Below, one piece after another: positions 9,312-19,170 of a stretch of 64,000 bases of DNA. The stretch covers positions 124,001 through 188,000 of the forward strand of contig JAHHHY010000002.1 of assembly GCA_019359125.1 (NCBI GenBank), written 5' to 3'. The DNA is from Pleurocapsa minor GSE-CHR-MK 17-07R (lineage in GTDB: Bacteria > Chloroflexota > Anaerolineae > Aggregatilineales > Phototrophicaceae). The notes below the pieces were generated by a model. That model did no database searches. It had not been told where the DNA came from and was given only the letters and a program-made list of their open reading frames with translations. Numbering within the stretch: the first letter of the stretch is position 1; the number at the start of each line of letters is the position of its first letter. Both the position numbers and the translations under genes were made by a program.

Positions 9312-9360
9312 AACGCAACACCCCGCGGGCACAGGGTATGTGCCAGACGCGGGGTGCGTT
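9312..9360 (-). terminator. Hairpin 3' of the small membrane protein gene
   Basis: CACCCCGCG (9319-9327) pairs perfectly with CGCGGGGTG (9348-9356), and a bulged outer helix AACG/CGTT extends it. On the minus strand it follows the gene at 9381-9845 and is followed by TTTG only, so it is a weak terminator or a processing or stabilising hairpin before the kinase gene. Confidence 0.5.
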
Positions 9361-9380
9361 GTCGTGCGCGTCTTATGAGG

Positions 9381-9845
9381 CTATACGTACGCAGGGGGTT
9401 CCTGGTTGCGCGGCGTGCCGTTTTCGTCCACTTCAATCAGCTCGCCGTCGTCACCGATGACGTACATCGGGCGGCGCTTCGGCTTGTCTGCCACAGTGGT
9501 ATCTTCCTGTTCAGCGACGCGTGACGGCGTGTAGGTGCTGTCCATCTTGGCTTTCTCGCTGCTGTCGCGCATGCGCTCGCGCATCCCGTCGCGCCACGCC
9601 TGGGCCGACTCGCTGCTGTTGAAGGTTTTGGCCGCCCAGCCCAGCCCGCGAATCGCTGCCGGGGCGATGATGAACGCCAGCACACCAAACAGCAGCAGCG
9701 GCGCGATCAGCCAGAACGTCTTGGTGAGCAGGAAGAAGCCAAAGATGAAGGCCAGCGGCAGCCACCACATCCCGCCGCGCATGTGCATCGGCCCGCGCGG
9801 ATGATTGCCCCAATTGCCTCTGCTGTACCCCGAATAGTCTCTCAT
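9381..9845 (-). CDS. Small membrane protein, function unknown
   Basis: 154 residues. The first 26 residues are rich in Gly, Arg and Met, then come two membrane helices (about 27-45 and 48-66), an amphipathic stretch, and an acidic C-terminal tail with YVIGDDGELIEVDENG. The tail resembles short signalling tails but matches no family I recognise. The gene lies upstream of the protein kinase on the same strand with 130 bases between, so it could be a kinase substrate; that is inference only. Confidence 0.65.
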   Translation of the reverse strand: MRDYSGYSRGNWGNHPRGPMHMRGGMWWLPLAFIFGFFLLTKTFWLIAPLLLFGVLAFIIAPAAIRGLGWAAKTFNSSESAQAWRDGMRERMRDSSEKAKMDSTYTPSRVAEQEDTTVADKPKRRPMYVIGDDGELIEVDENGTPRNQEPPAYV

Positions 9846-9975
9846 TGACTGTGCCTTTTACTATACGACCATCGATATAGTCTTGTTACGTAGTGTGACA
9901 CGGCGGAGTTGCGCCTGCGCACCCTAGTCTTTTGGGGAGTATCACGAATGTTTCGCAAGCAGATACAGCTTACAC

Positions 9976-9981
9976 TATAAT
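9976..9981 (+). promoter_or_regulatory. Probable -10 element TATAAT
   Basis: Perfect TATAAT 41 bases before the GTG start of the SH3-domain gene at 10022. No good -35 hexamer at the expected distance. The gap 9846-10021 between divergent genes holds nothing else clear. Confidence 0.45.
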
Positions 9982-10021
9982 TAAATATAGCCTTACGGCA
10001 TGAGACAGGGGGACGGATACT

Positions 10022-11299
10022 GTGGTGAAAAAAGCGCGTATTGTTTTGTGGATGCTTCTCTGTATGGTCTCACTGTCTGGCGTGCTGGCCGCCCAGCCGC
10101 GCCCGCAGCCCACCGCCGACAGCACCCCGACCAAGCGGGTGCCGTTATCTGGCGCATACAGCATTCAGATTCCGGTCGGCTGGGAGTCGCAGGACCAGAA
10201 CGATGGGACGTACGTATTCGGCCCGAACCAGGAACTGCTGATCCTGCTGGACCCGCTGCGCATCCCGGACATTGTCGATATTCCGGACGATGCTCTGCCC
10301 GCCGAGCGGGTGGATGCGCTGGTGGAGGCCATCTATGGCGAGCTGTTCTACGACCCGGCCGATCATGTGAGTGAAGTCATCGGCGGGATGCGCGCCAGCC
10401 TGGTGTATTACATCGCTGGCGAGAACAACGAGTTTGAGGGCAAGCTAGGCGTCGCCCGCCTGCCGGATGACACCTTCGCTTATTTTGACTATATGACGTT
10501 AGAAGGCGAGCTGGACAGCGACGAGAACACGGCGGTGCTGGACGAGATTATGGCCTCGCTGGCCGCCACCGCTGTGCCGACGACAGCCTCAGGCGCGGCC
10601 TGCCTGGTCAGCGTGGCGACCGCGCAGACGGCCGCGCTGCGCGTGGGCCCCGGTATTAATCGCTCGTCGGTGGCGTATCTGGCCCCGGGCATCGACTTCA
10701 CCGTGACGGGCGCGTTCACCGCCGATGATGGCAGCGAATGGTTCCAGCTCGACAAGGCAGAAGCGGCCCCGGCCAGCGCCGCCAGCGAAATCTGGGTGGC
10801 GCGTCTGGATGTGGACGAGACGGGCGACTGTGACGCCGTGCAGGCTGCCAATGCGCCGCCGATTGTGCCGATTCTGTCCGCGCCGCCTGCCTCAAGTGGC
10901 GGGGATGGCGGTTCGTCTGGCGAGCCTGCCCCGGTGCCGGGTGCGGTGCCGCGCGCCGGCCTGTGGACGATCACGTTTCAGGCCAATGGCAACGCCTCGT
11001 GCGAGGGTTTCGAGAATATCGTTGTGCCGACTGGTGAGCTGTTCTCGAACATGCCTGCCAGCAACGTGGAGCAGACCAATGTGACCGTGACCAATGGCGG
11101 CGCCAACATGTCTTTCCGCGGTGTGCCTTTTACGGCGGCGGGGAATGGCTATTTTGGCACCTATCCCGATGGCACTAATACGCAGTTCTACATCACCAGC
11201 GTGACCGAGACTACGATGACCGGCCAGATGGTCGGCAACATCACCATTGATGGCACGCCGTGCAGCGGGACCGTGCTGTTCTCGATGCGGCGCGGCTGA
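10022..11299 (+). CDS. Secreted protein with bacterial SH3-type domain
   Basis: 425 residues from a GTG start. Signal peptide residues 1-22 (cut near VLAAQ). Residues about 40-180 form a domain of PsbP/DcrB-like appearance (SGAYSIQIPVGWESQ, then ELLILLDP). Residues about 195-275 hold an SH3b-like module (TAALRVGPGINRSSVAYLAP, then GSEWFQLD, IWVARLDV). A Pro/Gly/Ser linker leads to a C-terminal beta-rich domain with two cysteines that could pair (CEGF and CSGT). SH3b modules commonly bind cell-wall or surface peptides. It may be an envelope-associated protein. A strong bidirectional terminator follows it. Confidence 0.75.
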   Translation: MVKKARIVLWMLLCMVSLSGVLAAQPRPQPTADSTPTKRVPLSGAYSIQIPVGWESQDQNDGTYVFGPNQELLILLDPLRIPDIVDIPDDALPAERVDALVEAIYGELFYDPADHVSEVIGGMRASLVYYIAGENNEFEGKLGVARLPDDTFAYFDYMTLEGELDSDENTAVLDEIMASLAATAVPTTASGAACLVSVATAQTAALRVGPGINRSSVAYLAPGIDFTVTGAFTADDGSEWFQLDKAEAAPASAASEIWVARLDVDETGDCDAVQAANAPPIVPILSAPPASSGGDGGSSGEPAPVPGAVPRAGLWTITFQANGNASCEGFENIVVPTGELFSNMPASNVEQTNVTVTNGGANMSFRGVPFTAAGNGYFGTYPDGTNTQFYITSVTETTMTGQMVGNITIDGTPCSGTVLFSMRRG

Positions 11300-11309
11300 G
11301 TTTCACAAC

Positions 11310-11348
11310 AAAAATCCCCTCGTCTGCAATCCGGACGAGGGGATTTTT
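11310..11348. terminator. Bidirectional intrinsic terminator
   Basis: AAAAATCCCCTCGTC (11310-11324) pairs perfectly with GACGAGGGGATTTTT (11334-11348) around a 9-base loop. It has A and T tracts on both sides and sits between the convergent genes ending at 11299 and 11382, so it can serve both strands. Confidence 0.92.
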
Positions 11349-11381
11349 GTATGACAAAGAAGATCAGGTCGTTGCGGGGGC

Positions 11382-12386
11382 TTACTCGTTGAACAGCTCG
11401 CCCACGCTCATGCCCAGGTGCGCTCGCTCAATCACTTTGGCCAGCATCGGCGCCACGCTCAGAATGGTGAGGTTGGGGAAGCGTTTCTCCGGCGGAATCG
11501 GCAGCGTGTTGGTCACGATGACTTCTTTCAGTTCCAGCGCGGCCAGCCGCTCGGCCGCCTTGCCCGCCAGGAACGGATGCGTGAAGGCCAGATAGACATC
11601 GCGCGCGCCTTCGCGGCGCAGCAGGTTGACCGCATTGACCACACTGCCGCCGGTCAGCACTTCGTCGTCCACCAGCAGCACATTCTTGCCATTCACATCG
11701 CCGATCAGCGAAAGTGCCTCGCTGGTGCTGTCGTTGCTGGTGCGGCGCTTCTCGATGATCGCCAGCTGGGTATCCAGCCGTTCGGCCCAGTCGCGTGCCT
11801 TCTTGGCAAAGCCCAGGTCCGCCGAGCACACCACCAGGTCGGGAATCTTCTTGGCCGCCATGTAATCGACCATCAGGTGAAACGCCTTGAGCGCGTCGCC
11901 GGGAATATTGAAGAAGCCCTGAATCTGCCCGGCGTGCAGGTCGATCGTCATATAGCGGTCTGCGCCAGCGGCCTCCAGCATATTGGCCAGCAGGCGGGCG
12001 GTGATGCCCACCCTGGGCTGGTCTTTCTTGTCGCTGCGGGCATAGGCCAGATATGGGATGACCACGTTGATGCGCCCGGCGCTGTCGCGCTTGAGCGTGT
12101 CGATCATGATCAGCAGCTCGAAAATGTTCTCGTGTACAGGCGGACACATCGTCTGCACGACGTATACGTCCTGGCCGCGCACGCTTTCGTTCAGGCGGAT
12201 GAAAATGTTCTCGTTGGGGAAGCTTGTGCGCGTGTAGCGCCCCAGCGGAACACCCAGCGCCGCCGCAATCTCTGCCCCCAGATCCGCCGACGCCGAGCCA
12301 TTGAAAAGCATAATCCTGCTGGCCGGGGCGGTCTCTTTCTTCTCACCATGCGGGGTGTAAGTCGTGCCGGGAATGCGTTCGTCCAA
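11382..12386 (-). CDS. prs: Ribose-phosphate pyrophosphokinase
   Basis: Makes PRPP from ribose 5-phosphate and ATP for nucleotide, histidine and tryptophan synthesis. The 334-residue product has both hallmark blocks: the metal/ATP motif DLHAGQIQGFF and the PRPP-binding loop VLLVDDEVLTGGS. Other family blocks: FPNENIFIRLNESVRGQDVY and RRTSNDST. The TTG at 12386 adds about 25 residues before the usual family start (RIMLFNGSAS); the ATG at 12311 has AGGA three bases upstream and may be the real start. It lies 24 bases downstream of meaB on the same strand. Confidence 0.95.
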   Translation of the reverse strand: MDERIPGTTYTPHGEKKETAPASRIMLFNGSASADLGAEIAAALGVPLGRYTRTSFPNENIFIRLNESVRGQDVYVVQTMCPPVHENIFELLIMIDTLKRDSAGRINVVIPYLAYARSDKKDQPRVGITARLLANMLEAAGADRYMTIDLHAGQIQGFFNIPGDALKAFHLMVDYMAAKKIPDLVVCSADLGFAKKARDWAERLDTQLAIIEKRRTSNDSTSEALSLIGDVNGKNVLLVDDEVLTGGSVVNAVNLLRREGARDVYLAFTHPFLAGKAAERLAALELKEVIVTNTLPIPPEKRFPNLTILSVAPMLAKVIERAHLGMSVGELFNE

Positions 12387-12410
12387 GGTTTTTATCCAAT
12401 CCTGTCCCGG

Positions 12411-13475
12411 TTAGAGGACGCTTTCAGGGCGTGGGGGTGCTGCCGTTCGCGAAGACTGCTCGATTAACGTGGTGACGGCGGTCATCGGGTCGGCCTCACG
12501 GTTTGCCACGCGGTCGATGGCGTCGTCCAGCGCTGAAGCGGGTAAGGCGTTCAGCAGTCTGTCCAGCAGTCGGTCGCGCAGTTTATCTAGAAGTTCTGTG
12601 TGTATTCTGGCGCGCTCAATCGTGCCGTGAGACTGCGAATTTTTCAAGAATGATTGGTGCGCGTGGATATGTCCGGTCAGGGCGTCGATGCCTTCGTGGG
12701 CCGTCGCCACCGTCTGCACAATCATCGGCACCCAGGCGGGCTCGTCTGGCGCATGAGCGGGCGCGGGCGTTTCTTCCGCCGTCAGCAGCTGCCCGTGATG
12801 GCGCCAGCTCGTCTTGAGCGCGGGATGGCCGGTGTCGATGGTGGTGCGTAATGCCCGCACGGTATTGGCTGCGCCGGGCAGGTCTGACTTGTTGACCACC
12901 AGGATGTCGGCCGTCTCCAGGATGCCAGCCTTGATCGCCTGCACGTCGTCGCCCAGGCCGGGGGCCTCCACGACGACGACAGTATGCGCCACCTGCGCCA
13001 CGGCCACTTCATTCTGGCCCGCGCCGACTGTCTCGATCAGCACGATGCCGAAGCCGCACGCATCAAATACGCGGGCGAGGTCACGCGTAGTATCGGCCAG
13101 CCCCCCCAGCGCGCCGCGCGTCGCCATGCTGCGGATGAAGATGCCGGGGTCGCCGCTTAAGTCCGCCATGCGGATGCGGTCGCCCAGGATAGCGCCGCCG
13201 GTATACGGGCTGCTGGGGTCCACCGCGAGAATGGCCACCCGTTCGCCCTGCGCCCGGTAGGCGCGTGCGAGCGCCGCGACCAGGCTGCTTTTGCCGGTGC
13301 CCGGCGCGCCAGTGATGCCGATCCAGTGGGCGCTGCCGGTGTGGCGATACAGCTGCGCCAGCACGTCACAGGCGGGCTGGCCGCCATCCTCCACGCGGCT
13401 AAGCAGGCGCGACAGGGCGCGTCGGTTGCCCGACAGCGCGTCGGCCACCAGCGCGTCAGCGGAACGCTCAGGCAT
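12411..13475 (-). CDS. meaB: MeaB/ArgK-family GTPase, mutase chaperone
   Basis: G3E-family GTPase that protects acyl-CoA mutases and gates delivery of adenosylcobalamin. 354 residues from the ATG at 13475 (MPERSADAL). Visible motifs: Walker [11 protein letters not shown] (near residue 55), the switch block [22 protein letters not shown], the Mg-binding ETVGAGQNE and base-recognition NKSDL. The longer open frame to 13538 lies inside the upstream gene and is not needed. The start overlaps the end of the B12-binding subunit gene by eight bases (ATGCCTGA), so the two are translationally coupled, which fits joint action on the mutase. Confidence 0.93.
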   Translation of the reverse strand: MPERSADALVADALSGNRRALSRLLSRVEDGGQPACDVLAQLYRHTGSAHWIGITGAPGTGKSSLVAALARAYRAQGERVAILAVDPSSPYTGGAILGDRIRMADLSGDPGIFIRSMATRGALGGLADTTRDLARVFDACGFGIVLIETVGAGQNEVAVAQVAHTVVVVEAPGLGDDVQAIKAGILETADILVVNKSDLPGAANTVRALRTTIDTGHPALKTSWRHHGQLLTAEETPAPAHAPDEPAWVPMIVQTVATAHEGIDALTGHIHAHQSFLKNSQSHGTIERARIHTELLDKLRDRLLDRLLNALPASALDDAIDRVANREADPMTAVTTLIEQSSRTAAPPRPESVL

Positions 13476-13878
13476 GGTTTTCACCCGATAAATTGCGGAT
13501 GAAGGCGACGATATCATCGGTGCTAGTGCCGGGGCCAAAGATGCCTTTGATGCCCATCGCGCCCAGCGGCTCGCGGTCTTCTTCGGGAATGATGCCGCCG
13601 ATGATCAGCGGGACATCGGCCAGGCCGGTGTCATCCAGCACGGCGCGGATGCGCGGCACCAGCGCCAGATGCGCCCCGCTGAGGATGCTGAGGCCGACGA
13701 CATCCACGTCTTCCTGCAGCGCGGCCTCGGCGATCATTTCCGGCGTCTGTCGCAGGCCCGTATACACCACTTCCATGCCCGCATCGCGCAGGGCGCGGGC
13801 GATCACTTTAGCGCCACGGTCGTGCCCGTCCAGGCCCGGCTTGGCGATGAGGACGCGAATTGTACGCTGTGCAGCCAT
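13468..13878 (-). CDS. Methylmalonyl-CoA mutase small (B12-binding) subunit
   Basis: 136-residue stand-alone cobalamin-binding domain. It has the base-off signature DxHxxG at residues 17-22 (LDGHDRG), then SILSGAH and the GGIIPEED and GIFGPGTS loops of this fold. The family pairs it with the catalytic large subunit, which in this window is encoded 24 kb away at 37241-38905. The ATG at 13878 follows GAGGGGATC at a good distance; the open frame reaches back to 13905 without a better start. Upstream it is divergent from the large sensor kinase. Confidence 0.93.
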   Translation of the reverse strand: MAAQRTIRVLIAKPGLDGHDRGAKVIARALRDAGMEVVYTGLRQTPEMIAEAALQEDVDVVGLSILSGAHLALVPRIRAVLDDTGLADVPLIIGGIIPEEDREPLGAMGIKGIFGPGTSTDDIVAFIRNLSGENHA

Positions 13879-13968
13879 GCAGATGATCCCCTCTTGTGCA
13901 TCCAAAGTATAACACCGCAGGCCGCCCCCGACCCATGAAATAGATTTTGGTTACGGCCAAACCAGACG

Positions 13969-13977
13969 TGTTACAAT
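13969..13977 (+). promoter_or_regulatory. Extended -10 element TG-T-TACAAT
   Basis: TGTTACAAT ends 61 bases before the start of the 1393-residue kinase gene. A partial -35 (TTTTGG or TTGGTT, 13945-13952) is at 19-21 bases, so the extended -10 is the main evidence. Confidence 0.5.
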
Positions 13978-14038
13978 CGCCAGATACAGACGCATGCAGC
14001 GTCTGCCTGCCGTTTAAGCACAAGTAACGAGAGACGTT

Positions 14039-17000
14039 ATGGGCGCAATCACCAGCACGACGGCGGCAAATGACGCGATAGCTGATCGCGCTATTCCCAG
14101 CGCGCGCCGCACGTTTACTTTTGAAAATCGATTGGGCGTGCTGCTGTCGCTCACGGCGCTGATTCTGTCAGCAGCGGCGGCCATCATCTATTTGTCTTCG
14201 GCGCTGGCCTGGCGGCAGCATCCCGTGTTTTTTGGCGCGATGCTCAGCCGCACGCTGGTGGTCGATGGGTCGCTGCCTGCAGGCGAAACACCGTGGCGCG
14301 GCCTGACAGCCGGGCTGATGCGCAACGACCGCATCGTTGGCCTGAACGGGGCTGCGCTCAGCCGCGAAGGGGATTATGAGACGGCGCTGCGCAGTTTCAA
14401 TACCTTGCTGGACACGCTGTCGCCGAATGCGTCGCTGGAGGTCGCCTTCCTGCGCGACTCCGACGCCGCGCGCCTGACGCCGGAAGCATGCGCGCCGGTC
14501 ACCAGCTCGCCGGACCGCTGTGAAGTCACCTACCGCGTGGGCACTTTCCCTGAGGCGGATTTTGTGGCCAGCTTCGTCGCGCCGTTTGTGTCTGGCGTGG
14601 TGGTGTGGGGCATCGCGCTGGTCGTGTTCATCATGCGCCGCAATCACCCTGGCCCGCGCGCGGTCGTGTTCAGCCTGACAGCCCTCTCTGTGTTCATGAC
14701 CGGCCTGTTTGACCTGAATACCACGTATCGGCTCGTGCCCCTGTGGATATTTGCCTCGTCTCTCATCGGTGGCGCGATTGGTTCGCTGCCGTTCGTGCTG
14801 CCTGTGCGTTCGGCGCTGGCCTATCGCCAGCCTGCCCTGCGTTTCCTGCCCATGCTGCTGTCGATCATCGCGGCGGCCGCGCTCATCAGCATCCACGCCG
14901 ACCCGGCGGATCCGTTTGTGCCGCTGGCCGCGCAGAATGCTGCGGCGGCTGTGGCTGTCGTCGGCCTGCTGATTCTGGTGGCGGGCATGGTCATCCGCCG
15001 CAGCAATACCGCCGTGCCGCTCCAGCGCGACCAGATCAACACGGTGCTGATTGGCGTCTCGCTGACGCTGGCGATTGGCGTCATCTGGCTCCTCAATATC
15101 ATCGTGCGTGCGATTACCGGCGCCGACCTGCTGCCGCTGAACACGTCAGCCGTCTCGCCGCTGTTCACGATTCTGGCGTTCAGCCTGGGGCTGTCTGTCT
15201 TGCAGTACCGCGCCGTCAACACCGACCGCATCGTCACGCAGGGCGTGACTTATCTGATCATGCTGGTGGCGCTGGTGGGTGGCTACTTCCTGCTGGTGTA
15301 TGGCGCCAGCCTGGTGGTGGGAAACGTCGTCGAGGCCAATAACCCCGTCCTGGTCGCGGTCATCATCTTCGTGATGGCGGTGCTGTTTGTGCCCGTCCGC
15401 GCGCGCATTCAGGAGCGCGTCGACAGGCTGTTTTTCCGCCGCCGCACGGACTTTCAGCAGAAAGTCGAGGCATTTTCGCGCACGCTGGCCATGACGGGCG
15501 ACACTGCCATGGTGGTATCAACGTTCCGTGATGCGCTCGACGACGGCATTCAGCCCACGCAGGCTTTCGTCTTTCTGCCCACCAGCGAGACGAACGAGTA
15601 CGTGGCTGAAGGCACGGATATTCGTTTTTCCAAAGAGAGCCCGATTGTCTCGGAGTTAGCCAGTGGTGCATCGCCGATCATTTATCTGGAGGCGGGCCAG
15701 CCGTGGCCGCCCGCGCTGCTGGTGGAGCGTGCGCGCCTGCATATCCTCAAGGCGATGATTATCGCGGGCTTTCGCTCTGGCGGGGACGTCAATGGCTTTG
15801 CCATGATCGGCGTGCCGAAAAGCGGCGAAAAGGGCTATACCTTCGAGGAAATGCGCTTTGTCGAAAATCTGCATGCGCAGATGAGTGTGTCGATTGAGCG
15901 CGCGCAGGTGGTGGCCTCGCTGGAACGCCGCGTGCGCGAGCTGGACGTGCTCAGCCAGGTATCGCAGGCGGTGGGCTTCACGCTGGAATTCGATGACCTG
16001 CTGGAGCTGATTTCCGCGCAGGCAGACAAGCTGATTGAGGCCAGCCAGTTCTATATCGTGCTGCGCGACCCCGAAACCAACCTGCTGCGCTATGCCTTCT
16101 TCCTCGAAAATGACGAGCGCGATATCGGCAAAGAGAACGTTCGCTGGGCGATGGGGCGCGATCTGTACAGCGACGTTATCCGCACCGGCCAGCCGATGCG
16201 GGTGGCCCATTATGCCCGCGAGACGACCCAGCGCGCGCTCGATCAGGTGTATGAGACGCCGGATTTGCGCGCATGGATGTGCGTGCCGCTGAACGCCAGC
16301 GGACAGCGCCTGGGCGCGATGGCGGTAGGCATGCTGGAAGCCGGAAAACAGTATTCAGACGAACAGCTCAAGGTGTTCAACGACATTGCCTCGCTGGCGG
16401 CCACCTCGCTGGAACGTTCGCGCCTGTTCGACGAGACGGCCCGGCGTGCCCGCCAGCTTTCGGTGCTGAACGATATCAGCCGACAGTTGGTGGCCTCGGA
16501 AGTCAATCTGGAAGGGCTGCTCAAACTCATCACGGACTCGGCCACAGAGATTCTGACGGCCGAGGCGGGTTCGCTGCTGCTGACGGCTGAAGATGGCACT
16601 GGTGACCTGATCTTCCGCGTGGCCGTGGGTGGTTCCGGCGACAGCATCATTGGCGTGCGTGTGCCGGCTGGCAGGGGCCTGGTGGGCGAGGTCGCGTCGA
16701 CGGCCAGCCCGGTCATCGTGCCGGATGTGGCGAATGATCCGCGCTGGGCAGGCGACCTGGGCAAAGGCCCGTTCACGACCCGCAGCGTGATCGCCGTGCC
16801 GCTCGTCAGCGGTAACGCAGTGATCGGCGTGCTGGAAGTGCTGAACAAGGCTGAAGGCACGTTTACCCAGGAAGATGCCGACCTGCTGAATACTTTTGCG
16901 GGGCAGGCCGCTGTCGCCATCGAAAATGCCCGTCTGTTCGAAATGACCGACCAGCAGCTCAGCATGCGCGTGTCGGAACTGGAAACGATGGAGCGCATCG

Positions 17001-18220
17001 ACGTCGAGCTGAACCGCTCGCTGGACCTGGCCAAAGTGGCGCGCATCACTGTGGAATGGGCGGTGGAAAACAGTCCCGCACGTGCCGCCATGTTGGGTGT
17101 GGTCACTGGCGACCCCGCCATGCTGGAGATCGTGTACAGCATGGGCTATGAGGTGGATGACCTGCCACAGGGCACGGTTGGCCGCCTGCTGCCGCTGGAC
17201 AAAGGCATTGTGTCGCGTGTGATGCGCACCCGCCAGCCGGAGCTGGTGACCGATGTGCAGATGGACCGCGATTACGTGCCCAGCCTGCGCGGCGGCCTCA
17301 GCCAGATTACCATCCCGATGCTGTCGGGCGGCAACGTGAATGCTATGCTGATCCTGGAGACGAATACCGAGCCGCGCATGCGCCTGGCCGACCTGCCTTT
17401 CCTGCAGCGCCTGGCCGAACATGCCAGCATCGCCATCGTCAACGCGCAGCTGTATACCGAGCTGGACCGCGCAAACTCGTCCAAGAGCGAATTTGTCAGC
17501 TTTGTGGCGCACGAGCTGAAAAATCCCCTGACGAGCATCCGCGGCTATTCAGAATTCCTGCTGGGCCCGCAGATGGGCGCGCTGAGCGACATGCAGAAGA
17601 ATTTTGTCACCACGATTCGCAGCAATGCCGAGCGCATGAATACGCTGGTGAGCGACCTGAACGACGTGACCAAGCTGCAAACCAACAATATGCGCATCGA
17701 TCCGAAATCGGTGGCCTTCCGCCGCATCCTGGATGAGACCGTGCGCCCGCTGCAAAAGCAGATCGAAGACAAAGGTCAGACGCTGGTGCTGGAGATTCCG
17801 GAAGACCTGCCGCCGATTTTTGCCGACGAAGGCCGCATGATCCAGGTGCTCACGAACCTGCTCAGCAACGCGCATAAATACACGCCTGAGAACGGGCATA
17901 TCACGATTCGGGCTGAGGTGCGCGCGGATATGCGCGATGCCAATGGCAAGCTGCTGCCGCCGCAGTTGGTGGCGAGTGTGGTGGACACCGGCATCGGCAT
18001 GAGCGAGGAAGACCTGGTGAAGCTGTTTACGCCTTACTTCCGCAGCGATAACCCGCTGGCGCAGGCGCAGCCCGGCACCGGCCTGGGCATGGCCATCACG
18101 CGCGGGCTGATCGAACGGCATGGCGGCGAAATGCGCGTCTCCAGCGTGCTGGGGCAGGGCACCACGTTTGCGTTTAGCGTGGCGCTGGCCCAGCCATCAC
18201 CGGAGGCCGGCGGGGATTAG
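14039..18220 (+). CDS. Large multi-GAF membrane sensor histidine kinase
   Basis: 1393 residues. Layout: a first membrane helix (about 33-55); an extracytoplasmic segment with a PDZ-like stretch (LMRNDRIVGLNGAALSREGD, about 95-150); about seven helices (180-455); a degenerate GAF-like region (about 475-625); three clearer GAF domains (about 640-795, 810-965, 985-1140); HisKA with the phospho-acceptor His near 1158 in VAHELKNPL; and a HATPase domain with N box NLLSNAHKYTP, G1 DTGIGMSEED and G2 GTGLGMAITRG. All catalytic motifs are intact. GAF domains sense small ligands, so it should integrate several inputs. No response regulator lies nearby, so it is an orphan kinase here. Confidence 0.93.
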   Translation: MGAITSTTAANDAIADRAIPSARRTFTFENRLGVLLSLTALILSAAAAIIYLSSALAWRQHPVFFGAMLSRTLVVDGSLPAGETPWRGLTAGLMRNDRIVGLNGAALSREGDYETALRSFNTLLDTLSPNASLEVAFLRDSDAARLTPEACAPVTSSPDRCEVTYRVGTFPEADFVASFVAPFVSGVVVWGIALVVFIMRRNHPGPRAVVFSLTALSVFMTGLFDLNTTYRLVPLWIFASSLIGGAIGSLPFVLPVRSALAYRQPALRFLPMLLSIIAAAALISIHADPADPFVPLAAQNAAAAVAVVGLLILVAGMVIRRSNTAVPLQRDQINTVLIGVSLTLAIGVIWLLNIIVRAITGADLLPLNTSAVSPLFTILAFSLGLSVLQYRAVNTDRIVTQGVTYLIMLVALVGGYFLLVYGASLVVGNVVEANNPVLVAVIIFVMAVLFVPVRARIQERVDRLFFRRRTDFQQKVEAFSRTLAMTGDTAMVVSTFRDALDDGIQPTQAFVFLPTSETNEYVAEGTDIRFSKESPIVSELASGASPIIYLEAGQPWPPALLVERARLHILKAMIIAGFRSGGDVNGFAMIGVPKSGEKGYTFEEMRFVENLHAQMSVSIERAQVVASLERRVRELDVLSQVSQAVGFTLEFDDLLELISAQADKLIEASQFYIVLRDPETNLLRYAFFLENDERDIGKENVRWAMGRDLYSDVIRTGQPMRVAHYARETTQRALDQVYETPDLRAWMCVPLNASGQRLGAMAVGMLEAGKQYSDEQLKVFNDIASLAATSLERSRLFDETARRARQLSVLNDISRQLVASEVNLEGLLKLITDSATEILTAEAGSLLLTAEDGTGDLIFRVAVGGSGDSIIGVRVPAGRGLVGEVASTASPVIVPDVANDPRWAGDLGKGPFTTRSVIAVPLVSGNAVIGVLEVLNKAEGTFTQEDADLLNTFAGQAAVAIENARLFEMTDQQLSMRVSELETMERIDVELNRSLDLAKVARITVEWAVENSPARAAMLGVVTGDPAMLEIVYSMGYEVDDLPQGTVGRLLPLDKGIVSRVMRTRQPELVTDVQMDRDYVPSLRGGLSQITIPMLSGGNVNAMLILETNTEPRMRLADLPFLQRLAEHASIAIVNAQLYTELDRANSSKSEFVSFVAHELKNPLTSIRGYSEFLLGPQMGALSDMQKNFVTTIRSNAERMNTLVSDLNDVTKLQTNNMRIDPKSVAFRRILDETVRPLQKQIEDKGQTLVLEIPEDLPPIFADEGRMIQVLTNLLSNAHKYTPENGHITIRAEVRADMRDANGKLLPPQLVASVVDTGIGMSEEDLVKLFTPYFRSDNPLAQAQPGTGLGMAITRGLIERHGGEMRVSSVLGQGTTFAFSVALAQPSPEAGGD

Positions 18221-18321
18221 GCCTCAGGCTGGAGCTGTGACCAGCGAATCCAGCTGGTAGTATGCGGCCGCACAGCCATTGGCCCACTCGCTGGGGTCGG
18301 GGCCGACTGCTGGATGCATGG

Positions 18322-19170
18322 CTATTTTTCCGCCAGGCCGTTGATGAAGCCGAGGATATCGGACATAACGATATCGCGTTCGCGCTCGTTCAGGATTTCA
18401 TGGCGCATGCCTTCATAGACGAGGTGCGTGCGCTGGGCTGAACCCACCGCCTCAAAGGCGCGCTTGCTGCCAGACGGATTGACGATTTTGTCCAGCTCGC
18501 CATGCAGGATGAGCACCGGAATCATGACCTCGCCCAGCCGCTTCTTGATATAACGCGCCTCATGGCTGATGGCGATGCCGATGCCGATACGCATTTTTCC
18601 CTTATACGTCAGCGGATCAGCCTCAAAGGCCGGGGCGACATCCGGATTGGCGGCCAGCTCTGCCATGGGCGCCAGGTCGAGGAACGGCATTTTCGGCGCG
18701 ATTTTGGCCAGCAGCTCGCCGATGGCAGCCACCGCAGGCGAGACGTTCGCGTCCGCATCGATTGCCGCGCCGCTGGAAATCAGGCCGCTCAGCGTGTCCT
18801 GATGGCGCACTGTATACGACCACGCGATCAGACCGCCCATGCTGTGCCCCAGCATGAAGCGCCGGATATGCGGAAATTCCGCGCTGACCTGATCGACAAA
18901 CTGCTTCAGGTCGGCCACCACCTGCGGGATGCTGTCGATGTAGGCGCGCGGCTCGCCACCGCTCTTGCCATGCGACCGATGATCGATGGCAAACGCTGCG
19001 TAACCCCGCGAAACCAGCTGCTCGGCTGCCCATGCATAGCGCCCGCTGTGCTCGCCATAGCCGTGCACGATAAACACTAGCGCACGCGGCGCCTCTTTCG
19101 GCAGCCAGCGAAAAGTCCTCAGTTGAAGCCCGTCCCCGGTCGTGATGCTGCTTTCAGTCGGCCATGTCAT
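18322..19170 (-). CDS. Alpha/beta hydrolase, monoacylglycerol-lipase-like
   Basis: 282 residues from the ATG at 19170. Serine-hydrolase features: oxyanion block FIVHGYGEHSGRYAW, nucleophile elbow LGHSMGG, LILHGELDKIV holding the acidic residue and EGMRHEILNE holding the catalytic His. The HGxGEHS block is characteristic of monoacylglycerol lipase/lysophospholipase relatives (Pfam Hydrolase_4). No signal peptide, so it is probably cytoplasmic. Its ATG overlaps the stop of the DinB-like gene by four bases (ATGA) and it ends the operon that begins with iolD. Confidence 0.88.
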   Translation of the reverse strand: MTWPTESSITTGDGLQLRTFRWLPKEAPRALVFIVHGYGEHSGRYAWAAEQLVSRGYAAFAIDHRSHGKSGGEPRAYIDSIPQVVADLKQFVDQVSAEFPHIRRFMLGHSMGGLIAWSYTVRHQDTLSGLISSGAAIDADANVSPAVAAIGELLAKIAPKMPFLDLAPMAELAANPDVAPAFEADPLTYKGKMRIGIGIAISHEARYIKKRLGEVMIPVLILHGELDKIVNPSGSKRAFEAVGSAQRTHLVYEGMRHEILNERERDIVMSDILGFINGLAEK

